A stretch of 64,000 nt of DNA from Nocardioides lianchengensis (GTDB lineage: Bacteria > Actinomycetota > Actinomycetes > Propionibacteriales > Nocardioidaceae): positions 434,001 to 498,000 of the forward strand of contig NZ_FMZM01000001.1 in assembly GCF_900101465.1 (NCBI RefSeq), in the 5' to 3' direction. This document shows positions 1 to 7,658 of this stretch, in pieces. The notes beneath the pieces are model-generated. The model was not told the origin of the DNA and made no database searches. It worked only from the letters and a program-made list of their open reading frames with translations. Made by a program: the position numbers and the translations under genes. The first letter of the stretch is position 1. Each line of letters opens with the position of its first letter.

Positions 1-208
1 GGACCCGACCACGACGCCCGCAGACCCGTCGCCGACGGCGCAGTCGACGAAGAAGCCACACCCGACGAAGAAGCCGCACCCGACCAGGAAGCCGCGTCCG
101 TCCCAGGCGGCCACGCCCGCGCAGCCGACCAAGCCGACGAAGCCGACGAAGCCGACGAAGCCGACCAAACCGTCGGCGACCTCGACGGATGCGGACGTGG
201 ATGGCTGA
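1..208 (+). CDS. C-terminal tail of a Thr/Pro/Lys-rich protein (partial)
   Basis: An open frame enters from the left edge and stops at TGA 206-208. The visible residues are low complexity: repeats of Thr-Lys-Lys-Pro-His-Pro and then a run of Pro-Thr-Lys units near bases 120-170, ending in a short Asp-rich tail. Such tails are common as extracellular or wall-spanning linkers in actinobacteria, but no domain is visible here. The stop overlaps the sigma factor start at 201 by 8 bases, so the two are probably co-transcribed. The parent gene could be an anti-sigma or a secreted protein; this cannot be decided from the tail. Confidence 0.6.
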   Translation, partial: DPTTTPADPSPTAQSTKKPHPTKKPHPTRKPRPSQAATPAQPTKPTKPTKPTKPTKPSATSTDADVDG

Positions 209-740
209 GCGCGACGACGACCTCGTCGCGCGGGCGAAGACCGGCGACCCCGAGGCCTGGCGGGAGCTGCACCGGGCGCACGCAGGTCGGCTGGTGGCCT
301 GGCTGTCGGCCCGGCCCAGCGGGGACAGCATGGTGGCGCCCGAGGACGTGGCGAGCGACGCCTGGCTGGTCGCGGCGACGAAGGTCGCCGACTTCACGGG
401 GTCGGCCGACGACTTCGCGGGCTGGCTCTTCGGCATCGCCCGCAAGATCAGCGGGGGCACGAAGCGGCGCTCGGACCGCCGTCGTACCGATCCGGCCGAG
501 GTCGAGGACCACCTGCCGGCGGTCCCCGACCCCACCCTGTCCCTGGAGGAGCGGGACTGGGTCCGCCACGCGATCGCGTCGCTGCCCCCGAGAGAGCGCG
601 ACGTGATCGGTCTCGTGGACGGACTCGGCTTCGACAACCACGGCGCCGCGACGGCGCTGGGGATCAGCGCCGTCGCGGTCCGGGTCGCCCGGCACCGCGG
701 CCTGCGCCGGCTACGCAGCCGGCTGGTCGAGGTGCCGTAG
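201..740 (+). CDS. ECF-type RNA polymerase sigma factor
   Basis: Extracytoplasmic-function sigma factor of about 179 residues. The N-terminal half fits sigma region 2 (DDDLVARAKTGDPEAWRELHRAH, then the acidic EDVASDAWLVA stretch and an FAGWLFGIARK stretch). The C-terminal half is region 4 (SLPPRERDVIGLVDGLGF, then a helix-turn-helix with ALGISAVAVRVARHRGL). It would direct RNA polymerase to a small stress regulon. The ATG at 201 is preferred over ATG 189 because it overlaps the upstream stop (translational coupling). No anti-sigma gene follows; if there is one it lies upstream, outside the window. Followed by a strong hairpin terminator. Confidence 0.85.
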   Translation: MAERDDDLVARAKTGDPEAWRELHRAHAGRLVAWLSARPSGDSMVAPEDVASDAWLVAATKVADFTGSADDFAGWLFGIARKISGGTKRRSDRRRTDPAEVEDHLPAVPDPTLSLEERDWVRHAIASLPPRERDVIGLVDGLGFDNHGAATALGISAVAVRVARHRGLRRLRSRLVEVP

Positions 741-746
741 CGATCA

Positions 747-778
747 CCGTCGGCCCCGAGGGAGGTGGGGGCCGACGG
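747..778. terminator. Bidirectional hairpin terminator
   Basis: Perfect 11-bp inverted repeat CCGTCGGCCCC (747-757) with GGGGCCGACGG (768-778) around a 10-base loop, between the convergent sigma factor and coiled-coil genes. There is no T-tract, which is usual in such GC-rich genomes. Confidence 0.7.
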
Positions 779-787
779 GGCGAGGCG

Positions 788-1174
788 TCAGCTCGTGGGG
801 ACGGGCTGCTGCGCCTCACATCTGTCGAGCCGCGCCTCGGCCTTGGCCAGGCGCTGCTGCTGGGCCTTCTTCGCGGCGCGGGCGTCGCCGCGGTCCTCCT
901 TGGCCTCGCGGAGCTCGGCCCGGGCGGCCCGCCGCTCGCGCGCGGTGTCGGCGGCGCGGACCTCGTGACGCGCCTTCGCGACCTTGTCCTGCTGTCGCTC
1001 GAACACCGCGGTGACCCGCGCGAGAGCGGCGGTGGCCTTGTCGACCTGCTTCTGCTGCTGGGCGCAGGGGGCCTTCTGGACGGCGGTCGCCGGGGCCGTG
1101 GTCAACGTGCCGAGCGAGCCGAGGGTCAGCGTCACGCCGGCAACGACGCCGGCGACCCGAGTGGAGACGTGCAT
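788..1174 (-). CDS. Secreted coiled-coil protein of unknown function
   Basis: Small exported protein of about 128 residues. The ATG at 1174 has a good ribosome site (AGGAG six bases upstream) and opens a signal peptide (basic MHVSTR, hydrophobic core, cleavage near TTAPATA). The mature part is almost entirely charged helix rich in Ala, Lys, Arg and Glu with heptad-like spacing, so a coiled coil is likely, flanked by two cysteines (in APCAQQ and DRCEA) that may form a disulfide. No enzyme motif is seen. The family is not recognised; a role in the cell envelope is only an inference from export. Confidence 0.65.
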   Translation of the reverse strand: MHVSTRVAGVVAGVTLTLGSLGTLTTAPATAVQKAPCAQQQKQVDKATAALARVTAVFERQQDKVAKARHEVRAADTARERRAARAELREAKEDRGDARAAKKAQQQRLAKAEARLDRCEAQQPVPTS

Positions 1175-1248
1175 GGGTGCTCCTGGTGGTGAGTGGTCCC
1201 GCGAGCGGGCGTTCACCCGGGACCTGCCGCGCGCGCCCCGCCGCGTTA

Positions 1249-1295
1249 CACACGAGTTAATGATATAAAGTCTGCTGAATTAGTTGCCTTAAGAC
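1249..1295 (+). promoter_or_regulatory. AT-rich promoter island before the amidohydrolase/cysteine dioxygenase operon
   Basis: About 47 bases, rich in A and T within very GC-rich DNA, containing TATAAA-like and TTAA elements (TTAATGATATAAAG) and an imperfect GTCT...AGAC inverted repeat near 1270-1294. It lies directly upstream of the sulfur-related operon and is the most AT-rich tract seen in the window. Promoter and operator roles are inferred from position and composition. Confidence 0.5.
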
Positions 1296-1307
1296 GTGAG
1301 GGAGACC

Positions 1308-2225
1308 GTGTCCGCCATCGACCTGCACCAGCACCTGTGGCCCGAGCCGCTGCTGGAGCTGCTGCGCCGCCGCACGCGGGCGCCGTACCTGCGGGGCTGG
1401 ACGCTGCACACCGAGGGCGAGGCGCCGTACGACGTCCGCCCGGCCGACCACGACGTCGAGCGCCGGATCGACCTCGACCGGGCCGCCGGAACCGGCCTGG
1501 CCTGCGTGAGCCTCTCCGCCCCGCTGGGGCTGGAGTCGCTGCCGCGCGAGGAGGCCGGTGCGGCGCTCGACGCCTGGCACGCGGGCGCGGCGGCGCTGCC
1601 CGGACACTTCGCGGCGTGGGCGTCGGTGCCGACGCAGCAGCCCGACCTGGACGCGTTGGCCGCCCTGCTCGCCGGACCGTTCGTCGGCGTCCAGCTGGCC
1701 GCGACCCAGGTCGCCACGCCCGCCGGTTGGGGCGCGGTCGGCGACGTGCTCGCGGTCGCCGAGGCGGCCGGCAAGCCGGTCTTCGTGCACCCCGGGCCGA
1801 CCGCGGTCGACGAGGCCCCGGCCTGGTGGGCGCCGGTGGTCGGCTACGTCGCGCAGCTGCAGGCCGCGTGGTGGGGCTGGCACGCCGCCGGCGTCCGGGC
1901 GCAGCACCCGGCGCTGCGGGTGATCTTCGCCGCCGGCGCCGGTCTGGCCCCGCTCCAGCACGAGCGACTGGCCGCCCGGGGCGGCGACGCCGGGGTCGTC
2001 GACCGCGACGTCTTCGTCGAGACCTCGTCGTACGGCGCCCAGGGGGTCGACGCCCTCATCCGGGTGCTGGGCATCGACGTGGTCGCCCTCGGCAGCGACC
2101 GCCCGTACGCCGACCCGCTGCCCGCCCTCTTCGGCGAAGCCGCGACCCGGGCCATCCGGACCGACAACCCGCTCCGCGTGCTGGGCGCGCGGAGCATCGA
2201 TGCACGAGTGGAGGCAGTGGCATGA
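1308..2225 (+). CDS. Amidohydrolase family 2 metal-dependent hydrolase
   Basis: TIM-barrel amidohydrolase of the ACMSD/amidohydrolase-2 group, about 305 residues. The metal-binding HxH motif is at the extreme N terminus (AIDLHQHLW); later elements are VFVHPGP near residue 160 and a C-terminal GSDRPYADPL stretch that supplies the usual barrel-end Asp. Members hydrolyse or decarboxylate small aromatic or heterocyclic acids; the substrate here is unknown. GTG 1308 is chosen because GAGGG lies five bases upstream; GTG 1296 is the alternative. Its stop overlaps the cysteine dioxygenase start (ATGA), so they form an operon and the substrate may be sulfur-related. Confidence 0.75.
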   Translation: MSAIDLHQHLWPEPLLELLRRRTRAPYLRGWTLHTEGEAPYDVRPADHDVERRIDLDRAAGTGLACVSLSAPLGLESLPREEAGAALDAWHAGAAALPGHFAAWASVPTQQPDLDALAALLAGPFVGVQLAATQVATPAGWGAVGDVLAVAEAAGKPVFVHPGPTAVDEAPAWWAPVVGYVAQLQAAWWGWHAAGVRAQHPALRVIFAAGAGLAPLQHERLAARGGDAGVVDRDVFVETSSYGAQGVDALIRVLGIDVVALGSDRPYADPLPALFGEAATRAIRTDNPLRVLGARSIDARVEAVA

Positions 2226-2779
2226 CCGCGACCCTGGACGAGATCCGCACCGACATCCCCGCCCGGGCGGCGACGCCCCTGGCGGGCGACCTCTCCCTGG
2301 AGACCCTGCCGGGCCGAGACCTGGACCAGGACGAGCTGCGCTCGCTGGCGTCGTACCTCGCCCTCCACCCGGAGCAGTGGCGCCACCACCTGGCCTTCGA
2401 CGCCGACAACCGGGTCTACGTCTCGCTCCACCGCGACGCCCACGTCGACGTCTGGCTGCTCTGCTGGACCCCCGAGAACGACACCGGCTTCCACGACCAC
2501 GACGTGTCCTCCGGCGCCGTCGCCGTCGTCGAGGGCTCGCTCCTCGAGCACAACCTCGCGGTCGGCATCGAGACCATCGAGACCCTGGTCGGGGCCGGCC
2601 AGGTCTTCAGCTTCGGTCCCGACCACATCCACCGACTCACCGGCGCCGTGCACGGGGCGGTGTCGGTGCATGCCTACAGCCCGCCGCTGTGGCGGATGGG
2701 CCAGTACGCCGTCGGCTCCGACGGCCGGCTCCGCCGCCAGTCGGTGTCGTACGCCGAGGAGCTGCGGCCGATCGATTGA
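2222..2779 (+). CDS. Cysteine dioxygenase type I
   Basis: Cupin-fold non-heme iron enzyme oxidising L-cysteine to cysteine sulfinate with O2. The 185-residue length and motifs fit bacterial cysteine dioxygenase: GFHDHDVSSGAV (metal ligands H91 and H93) and GPDHIHRLTG (third ligand, probably H137). The ATGA overlap with the amidohydrolase and the next genes (aldo/keto reductase, CysL-like LysR) suggest a sulfur or redox locus. Other thiol dioxygenases, such as the 3-mercaptopropionate type, share the same ligands, so the substrate is probable rather than certain. Confidence 0.85.
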   Translation: MTATLDEIRTDIPARAATPLAGDLSLETLPGRDLDQDELRSLASYLALHPEQWRHHLAFDADNRVYVSLHRDAHVDVWLLCWTPENDTGFHDHDVSSGAVAVVEGSLLEHNLAVGIETIETLVGAGQVFSFGPDHIHRLTGAVHGAVSVHAYSPPLWRMGQYAVGSDGRLRRQSVSYAEELRPID

Positions 2780-2897
2780 CGGGGACGCGCCAGCGGACCC
2801 GTCCTGCTCGCGCAGGGAGATTCACTCACACGCTCGGAGACCGAGGGGGCCTGGCAGACCCTCCCTCGCTCAGGGGGCCGTGCCTAGCGTGGAGGAC

Positions 2898-3782
2898 ATG
2901 ACCGTTCCCACCATCACCCTGAACAACGGCGTCGAGATGCCGGCCCTCGGCTTCGGCGTCTTCCAGACCCCGCCCGACGAGACCACCGCCGCGGTCGAGA
3001 CCGCGCTGGAGGTCGGCTACCGGCACGTCGACACCGCCGCGGCGTACGGCAACGAGCGCGGCGTCGGGGAGGCGCTGCGGCGCTCCGGCCTGGCCCGCGA
3101 CGAGGTCTTCGTCGAGACCAAGGTCTGGATCAGCGACTACGGGTACGACGAGACGCTGCACGCGTTCGAGAAGAGCGCCGGCAAGCTCGGCCTCGAGCAG
3201 CTCGACCTGCTGATCCTGCACCAGGCCCTGCCCGGCGAGTTCGACCTCACCGTGGACGCCTACCGCGCGCTGGAGACCCTGGTCACCGACGGCCGGGTCC
3301 GCGCGATCGGCGTCAGCAACTTCATGCCCGACCACCTCGCGCAGCTGCTGGAGCGCACCGACATCGTCCCGGCGATCAACCAGATCGAGGTGCACCCCTA
3401 CTTCCGCCAGTCCGCCGTCCTGGAGGCCGACGAGGCCCACGGGATCGTGTCGCAGGCCTGGGCGCCGATCGGCGGCATCACCTTCTACCGCGACAGCGGC
3501 CACCGCAGCACGCTCGAGGACCCGGTGATCGGCGACATCGCCGCCGCGCACGGGCGTACGCCGGCGCAGGTGATGCTGCGCTGGCACCTCCAGCAGGGCC
3601 GCCAGGTCATCCCCAAGTCGGTCACCCCGTCGCGGATCGCCGAGAACTTCGACGTGTTCGGCTTCGAGCTGAGCGGCGACCAGTTGGCCGCGATCGACGC
3701 GCTCGACACCGGTAGGCGCGGCGGCCCCGAGCCGGAGGACATCACCCGCGAGGCCTGGGGTCGCGAGATCCCGGAGGCCTGA
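2898..3782 (+). CDS. Aldo/keto reductase
   Basis: NADPH-dependent aldo/keto reductase of the 2,5-diketo-D-gluconate reductase/AKR5 type, 294 residues. The full catalytic tetrad is visible: D45, Y50, K75 and H108 (HVDTAAAY, ETKVW, LILHQ). The C-terminal cofactor segment QVIPKSVTPSRIAEN is present. The start at 2898 is fixed by MTVPTITLNNGVEMP; a TAGCGT -10 hexamer at 2885-2890 is seven bases before ATG, so the message may be leaderless, although GGAGG also lies close to it. The substrate cannot be inferred. Convergent with the lysR gene, 17 bases apart. Confidence 0.9.
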   Translation: MTVPTITLNNGVEMPALGFGVFQTPPDETTAAVETALEVGYRHVDTAAAYGNERGVGEALRRSGLARDEVFVETKVWISDYGYDETLHAFEKSAGKLGLEQLDLLILHQALPGEFDLTVDAYRALETLVTDGRVRAIGVSNFMPDHLAQLLERTDIVPAINQIEVHPYFRQSAVLEADEAHGIVSQAWAPIGGITFYRDSGHRSTLEDPVIGDIAAAHGRTPAQVMLRWHLQQGRQVIPKSVTPSRIAENFDVFGFELSGDQLAAIDALDTGRRGGPEPEDITREAWGREIPEA

Positions 3783-3799
3783 GGCCGTCTCTCGACGCG

Positions 3800-4690
3800 T
3801 CAACCCCGGGCGGCGATGGCCAGGAGGTCGCGGACCGGGCCGGCGGGCGGCGTCGTACCCCCGACCCAGATGGCGGTGAAGCGGCGGCGCAGGTCGAGGC
3901 CCGTCGTGGGTACGGCGACCAGCTGGCCGGAGTCGAGGTCGCGCTCGACGGCGCGGCGGCTGAGGAACGCGGGCGGACTCCCGGCACGGACGCTGCCGAC
4001 GACGGCCGCATTGGTGGTCAGCTCGGCCTCGGGCGGCGCGAGCGTGACCCCGGCGCGGGCCAGGGCGTCCTCGACCACGCCGCGGGTGCCGGAGCCGCGC
4101 TCGCGGCTGGTCAGCGCCCGGCCCGCGACGGCCGCCGGGTCGAGCGGGCGCCGGCGCCGGGCCCAGGGATCGTCGGGCGCGGCGACCAGGACCAGCTCGT
4201 CGTCGCCGACCTTGCGGGAGGCGAGCCCAGCCAGGTCGCCGGGCCCCTCGACGAAGCCGAGCCCGGCCTCGCCGGAGCGGACCGCCCCCAGTACCGCCTC
4301 GGAGTTGGTCGCCTGCAGGCTCACGGTCACCGAGCGCTGCTGCCGCAGCCGGACCAGCCAGCGGGGGAGGAGGTACTCGGCGGTGGTCATGCTCGCGAAG
4401 ACCCGCAGCTCCTCGGTGTGCTCGCGGCGCAGCGTCCGCAGGGCGACCTCCACCTCGTCGGCCTGCTCGAGCAGTCGGGTGCTCCACTCGACCAGCAGCC
4501 GGCCGGACGGGGTCAGGCTCGAGCCGCTCGTCGCCCGCTGGACCAGCACCAGGCCGGTCTGGGCCTCCATCGCCCGCAGTCGCTCGGAGGCGGACTGCTG
4601 CGAGATGCCCGCGACCCGGCCCGCCGCCCCGATGCTGCCGTGCCGCGCGACGTCGGCCAGCAGGCGCAGGGACGGCAGATCGGGGAGCAC
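3800..4690 (-). CDS. LysR-family transcriptional regulator
   Basis: 296-residue LysR protein: N-terminal winged helix-turn-helix (LRLLADVARHGSIGAAGRVAGISQQSASERLRAME), linker helix, then a periplasmic-binding-protein-like effector domain from about residue 90. It resembles the CysL/CbbR branch. It is divergent from ferredoxin-NADP reductase and a CACAGGA-N3-TCCTGTG palindrome lies between them, so it probably controls fprA and itself. The effector is unknown; nearby sulfur and redox genes make a sulfur or redox signal plausible. Confidence 0.85.
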   Translation of the reverse strand: MLPDLPSLRLLADVARHGSIGAAGRVAGISQQSASERLRAMEAQTGLVLVQRATSGSSLTPSGRLLVEWSTRLLEQADEVEVALRTLRREHTEELRVFASMTTAEYLLPRWLVRLRQQRSVTVSLQATNSEAVLGAVRSGEAGLGFVEGPGDLAGLASRKVGDDELVLVAAPDDPWARRRRPLDPAAVAGRALTSRERGSGTRGVVEDALARAGVTLAPPEAELTTNAAVVGSVRAGSPPAFLSRRAVERDLDSGQLVAVPTTGLDLRRRFTAIWVGGTTPPAGPVRDLLAIAARG

Positions 4691-4709
4691 GTGACGAGGA
4701 TAACGCGCT

Positions 4710-4735
4710 CACAGGAGGATCCTGTGGGCTCACAG
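4710..4735. promoter_or_regulatory. Probable LysR operator
   Basis: Perfect 7-bp inverted repeat CACAGGA (4710-4716), three bases, TCCTGTG (4720-4726), followed by another half-site-like CTCACAG at 4729-4735. It sits in the divergent lysR/fprA spacer, 20 bases before the lysR start. Assignment to the adjacent LysR protein is inference from position. Confidence 0.6.
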
Positions 4736-4782
4736 TGACGGCGGTCCTACCGGTCCTCGACGACGCCCGTCACGCTGGACGC

Positions 4783-6123
4783 ATGAGGAACATTCGCGTT
4801 GCCGTGGTCGGTGCCGGACCGGCCGGCATCTACGCCGCCGACATCCTGACCAAGGAGCACCCCGAGGCCAGCGTCGACGTCATCGAGCGGCTGCCCGCGC
4901 CGTACGGCCTGGTCCGGTACGGCGTCGCGCCCGACCACCCGCGCATCAAGGAGATCGTCAAGGCGCTGCGCCGGGTGCTCTCGCGCGACAACATCCGGTT
5001 CCTCGGCAACGTCGAGTACGGCACCGACCTCAAGCTCGACGACCTCGAGCGGTTCTATGACGCCGTCATCTTCTCCACGGGTGCGATGGCCGACCGCCAG
5101 CTCGACATCCCCGGCGTCGACCTGCCCGGCAGCCACGGCGCCTCGTCGTTCGTGAGCTGGTACGCCGGCCACCCCGACGCGCCGTCGGAGTGGCCGCTGG
5201 AGGCCCGCTCGGTCGCCGTGATCGGGGCCGGCAACGTCGCCCTCGACGTCGCGCGGATGCTGGCCAAGCCGGCCGACGAGCAGCTGACGACCGAGATCGC
5301 CGACAACGTCTACCAGGGCCTGAAGCTGAACCAGGCCACCGACGTGCACGTCTTCGCCCGCCGCGGGCCGGCGCAGATCAAGTTCACGCCGATGGAGCTG
5401 CGCGAGCTCTCCCACTCCCCGAACGTGGACGTGATCGTGCACCCGGAGGGCTTCGAGATCGACGAGGCCTCGCAGACCGCGATCTCGTCGAACAAGGGCA
5501 CCCGCCTGGTCGTCGACACGCTGCTGAAGTACGTCGAGGCCGAGCCCACCGGTGCCCCGCACCGCATCCACATCCACCTCTGCCAGGCGCCGGTCGAGAT
5601 CTACGGCGACGGCCGGGTCGAGGGCCTGCGCACCGAGATCACCGAGCTGGTCGGCGACGGCACCGCCCGCGGCACCGGCGAGTACGTCGACACCCCCGTC
5701 CAGGCGGTCTACCGCGCGGTCGGCTACTTCTCCAGCCAGCTCGCGGACCTGCCGTTCGACCACGTCAACGGCGTGCTGCCGCACGAGGCCGGGCGGGTCC
5801 TGGACCTCGACGGCGAGCACCTGCCGGGCACCTACGTGACCGGGTGGGTCAAGCGCGGGCCGGTCGGCCTGATCGGGCACACCAAGTCCGACGCCGCCGA
5901 GACCGTCGCCAGCCTGCTGGCCGACCTCGACACGCTCCGCACCGCGGAGACCACCGACCCGGCCGCCATCCTGGAACACCTCGCCGAGCGCGGCGTGGAG
6001 GTCATCGGCTGGGACGGCTGGGAGCGGCTCGACGCCCACGAGGTCGCCCTGGGCGAGGCCGCCGGTCGCGAGCGGATCAAGGTCGTGCCCCGCGACGAGA
6101 TGCTGCGGGCCGCGCGCGGCTGA
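4783..6123 (+). CDS. fprA: Ferredoxin/adrenodoxin-type NADP+ reductase (FprA-like)
   Basis: FAD flavoprotein of the mitochondrial adrenodoxin-reductase/mycobacterial FprA type, 446 residues, passing electrons between NADP(H) and ferredoxin. The N terminus has the FAD Rossmann motif VAVVGAGPAGIYAA, then PAPYGLVRYGVAPDHPRIK typical of this family; a second nucleotide motif is VIGAGNVALDVARML near residue 150, and GWVKRGPVGLIGHTKSDA near the end. Start 4783 is chosen because homology begins at MRNIRVAVVG; CACGCT lies six bases upstream, as for a leaderless message. Probably an electron source for a P450 or iron-sulfur enzyme elsewhere. Confidence 0.9.
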   Translation: MRNIRVAVVGAGPAGIYAADILTKEHPEASVDVIERLPAPYGLVRYGVAPDHPRIKEIVKALRRVLSRDNIRFLGNVEYGTDLKLDDLERFYDAVIFSTGAMADRQLDIPGVDLPGSHGASSFVSWYAGHPDAPSEWPLEARSVAVIGAGNVALDVARMLAKPADEQLTTEIADNVYQGLKLNQATDVHVFARRGPAQIKFTPMELRELSHSPNVDVIVHPEGFEIDEASQTAISSNKGTRLVVDTLLKYVEAEPTGAPHRIHIHLCQAPVEIYGDGRVEGLRTEITELVGDGTARGTGEYVDTPVQAVYRAVGYFSSQLADLPFDHVNGVLPHEAGRVLDLDGEHLPGTYVTGWVKRGPVGLIGHTKSDAAETVASLLADLDTLRTAETTDPAAILEHLAERGVEVIGWDGWERLDAHEVALGEAAGRERIKVVPRDEMLRAARG

Positions 6124-6134
6124 GGCAGACTGGG

Positions 6135-6160
6135 CCGGCGCCCCGCTCGACGGGCGCCGG
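6135..6160 (+). promoter_or_regulatory. Hairpin touching the ribosome site of the first GAF gene
   Basis: Perfect 9-bp inverted repeat CCGGCGCCC (6135-6143) and GGGCGCCGG (6152-6160). The right arm runs into the GGGAGG ribosome site (6159-6164) of the gene starting at 6169. It could end the fprA transcript or modulate translation of the GAF protein; both are inference. Confidence 0.4.
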
Positions 6161-6168
6161 GAGGCGCG

Positions 6169-6645
6169 ATGGACACCGAGCAGGAGCTCCGGCTGGCTGC
6201 CGACGACCACGCCCGTGGGCTGCAGCAGGCGATCGGGGCCCGGGTCGTCGTCCTTTCCGTCTTCGCCGGGGAGGGCCGGCACTTCTTCGTCGGCTCCGCC
6301 GGGCTGCCTCCGCGCCTGCAGGGCCAGTGGGAGATCCCCGAGATGGAGATGCTCTGCCAGCACCTCGAGACCTCCGGCGGTCAGCTCATCGTCGACGACG
6401 TCCGGACCGAGAGCGACTTCGCCTCGCACCCGCTCCTGGCCGAGCTCGACGTGCACGCCTACGCGGGCTGGCACGTGCCCGACCGGGACGGGCGCCCGAT
6501 CGGCATCCTCGCCGCCACGGCGGACCGGCCGCGGGTCTGGTCCTCGGCCGACCTGACGACCCTGATGGAGCGGGCGCACGCGTGCGGACCGGCCCTGGCG
6601 GCCGCTCTCGCGTCCGGGGTGGTCCGCTCGGACCGTGCCGGCTGA
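6169..6645 (+). CDS. GAF-domain protein, paralogue 1
   Basis: Stand-alone GAF-type sensor domain of 158 residues with no output domain. The central part follows the GAF pattern: ARVVVLSVFAGEGRHFFVGSAGLP, a CQHLETSGGQLIVDDVRTE core, and AYAGWHVPDRDGRPIGILAATADRPRVWS. GAF domains bind small ligands, heme or cyclic nucleotides, or mediate dimer contacts. It is about half identical by eye to the next gene, indicating a tandem duplication. C122-like cysteines (RAHACG, EMLCQH) are present but no chromophore site can be named. Ribosome site GGAGG is six bases upstream. Confidence 0.7.
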   Translation: MDTEQELRLAADDHARGLQQAIGARVVVLSVFAGEGRHFFVGSAGLPPRLQGQWEIPEMEMLCQHLETSGGQLIVDDVRTESDFASHPLLAELDVHAYAGWHVPDRDGRPIGILAATADRPRVWSSADLTTLMERAHACGPALAAALASGVVRSDRAG

Positions 6646-6751
6646 CGCCGGCGGGCGACCAGGCTCCGGATTCTGCTGACTGGGACGGGCACCATCAGTC
6701 ACACTCGTCCTCGGTGCTCTTCCGGGTGGGAGCGCCCGATGAGGGGACAGC

Positions 6752-7225
6752 GTGGACACGACCAGCGAGAACGACGCCTTCGAGGCCGGCGACGGATACA
6801 CCCGGCGCTTGCGCGAAGCCCTGGGATCGCGGCTCTCGCTGCTCTCGGTCTTCGTCGGTGACCGGCAGATCCTGCTCGGTGCCGACGGCCTGCCGGAGCA
6901 GCTCCAGGGCGTCCGGGAGATCCCGTTGGTCGCGGGCTTCTGCAAGCACGTCAAGGACACCGGCGCCCAGCTGATCGTCGACGACGTGCGCGACGAGACC
7001 GGGATCGCCACCCACCCGCTCGTCGTCGAGCTCGGCATCGAGGCCTACGCGGGCTGGCACGTCACCGACGAGTCAGGCCGTCCGGTCGCGGTGCTCTGCG
7101 CCATGGACGACCACCCGCGCGCCTGGAGCTCCGGCGAGCTGCTGACCCTGATGGAGCTGGCGCACGACTGCGGTTCGATCGTGCGTGGCTTCGCGGCCCG
7201 GGCCGAGCGCGGCTCGGCGGTCTGA
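6752..7225 (+). CDS. GAF-domain protein, paralogue 2
   Basis: 157-residue GAF protein clearly related to the preceding gene; shared blocks are LQG-REIP, GGQ/GAQLIVDDVR, ATHPLV-ELGIEAYAGWHV and the LLTLMELAHDCG tail. It is a sensory module without an effector domain. GTG start at 6752 with GAGGGG upstream. The 106-base gap to the first copy holds no other gene. Together with the small membrane protein that follows it may form a signalling set, but no partner kinase is adjacent. Confidence 0.7.
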   Translation: MDTTSENDAFEAGDGYTRRLREALGSRLSLLSVFVGDRQILLGADGLPEQLQGVREIPLVAGFCKHVKDTGAQLIVDDVRDETGIATHPLVVELGIEAYAGWHVTDESGRPVAVLCAMDDHPRAWSSGELLTLMELAHDCGSIVRGFAARAERGSAV

Positions 7226-7235
7226 GGAGGCCGGC

Positions 7236-7649
7236 ATGGTCGGACGCGGGCGCGCGATCGCCGTACTGCTCTTCTCCGTGGTGCTGCTCGCCGGCACGGC
7301 CGTCGCCGGGATGTCGCTCTTCCAGCAGGAGCGGGCCGAGGGCGAGAGCCTGGCCCGCATCACCTGGAGCGAGTACGACGTCGTCCGCCGCGGCGTCGTC
7401 GTGCACGCGACCCTCTCGGCCTGCCAGACGATCTCCGACGTCGACCTCGTCGAGACGGCGGACCGGGTCGAGGTGACCCTGGTCCTCACCGGCGAGGACA
7501 CGTGCGCCGGCGAGCCCGTCGAGGTCGAGAAGGGCGTCCGGCTGGGGCGACGGCTGCGCGACCGCACGGTCTACGACGGCGGCTGCCTGGCCGACGGCGG
7601 CACCGACGAGCGGTGCCGCGCCGCCCGGCGCACGACGGCCGAGGGCTGA
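7236..7649 (+). CDS. Small membrane-anchored extracytoplasmic protein, unknown function
   Basis: 137 residues. The N terminus is an uncleaved or cleaved signal segment (RGRAIAVLLFSVVLLAGTAVAGMSLF); the rest is a soluble outer domain with three cysteines (SACQT, DTCAG, GGCLA, DERCR region) that could form disulfides. No family was recognised. ATG 7236 follows GAGGAGG and lies 10 bases after the GAF gene stop, so it is probably in the same operon. Convergent with cydDC, nine bases apart. Confidence 0.6.
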   Translation: MVGRGRAIAVLLFSVVLLAGTAVAGMSLFQQERAEGESLARITWSEYDVVRRGVVVHATLSACQTISDVDLVETADRVEVTLVLTGEDTCAGEPVEVEKGVRLGRRLRDRTVYDGGCLADGGTDERCRAARRTTAEG

Positions 7650-7658
7650 CCCGCCGCG

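Noticed and set aside
4747..7038. 763-codon open frame on the minus strand
   Set aside because: It is the antisense shadow of fprA and the GAF genes; composition is Arg/Gly/Pro-rich with no domain, as expected from third-position G/C bias.
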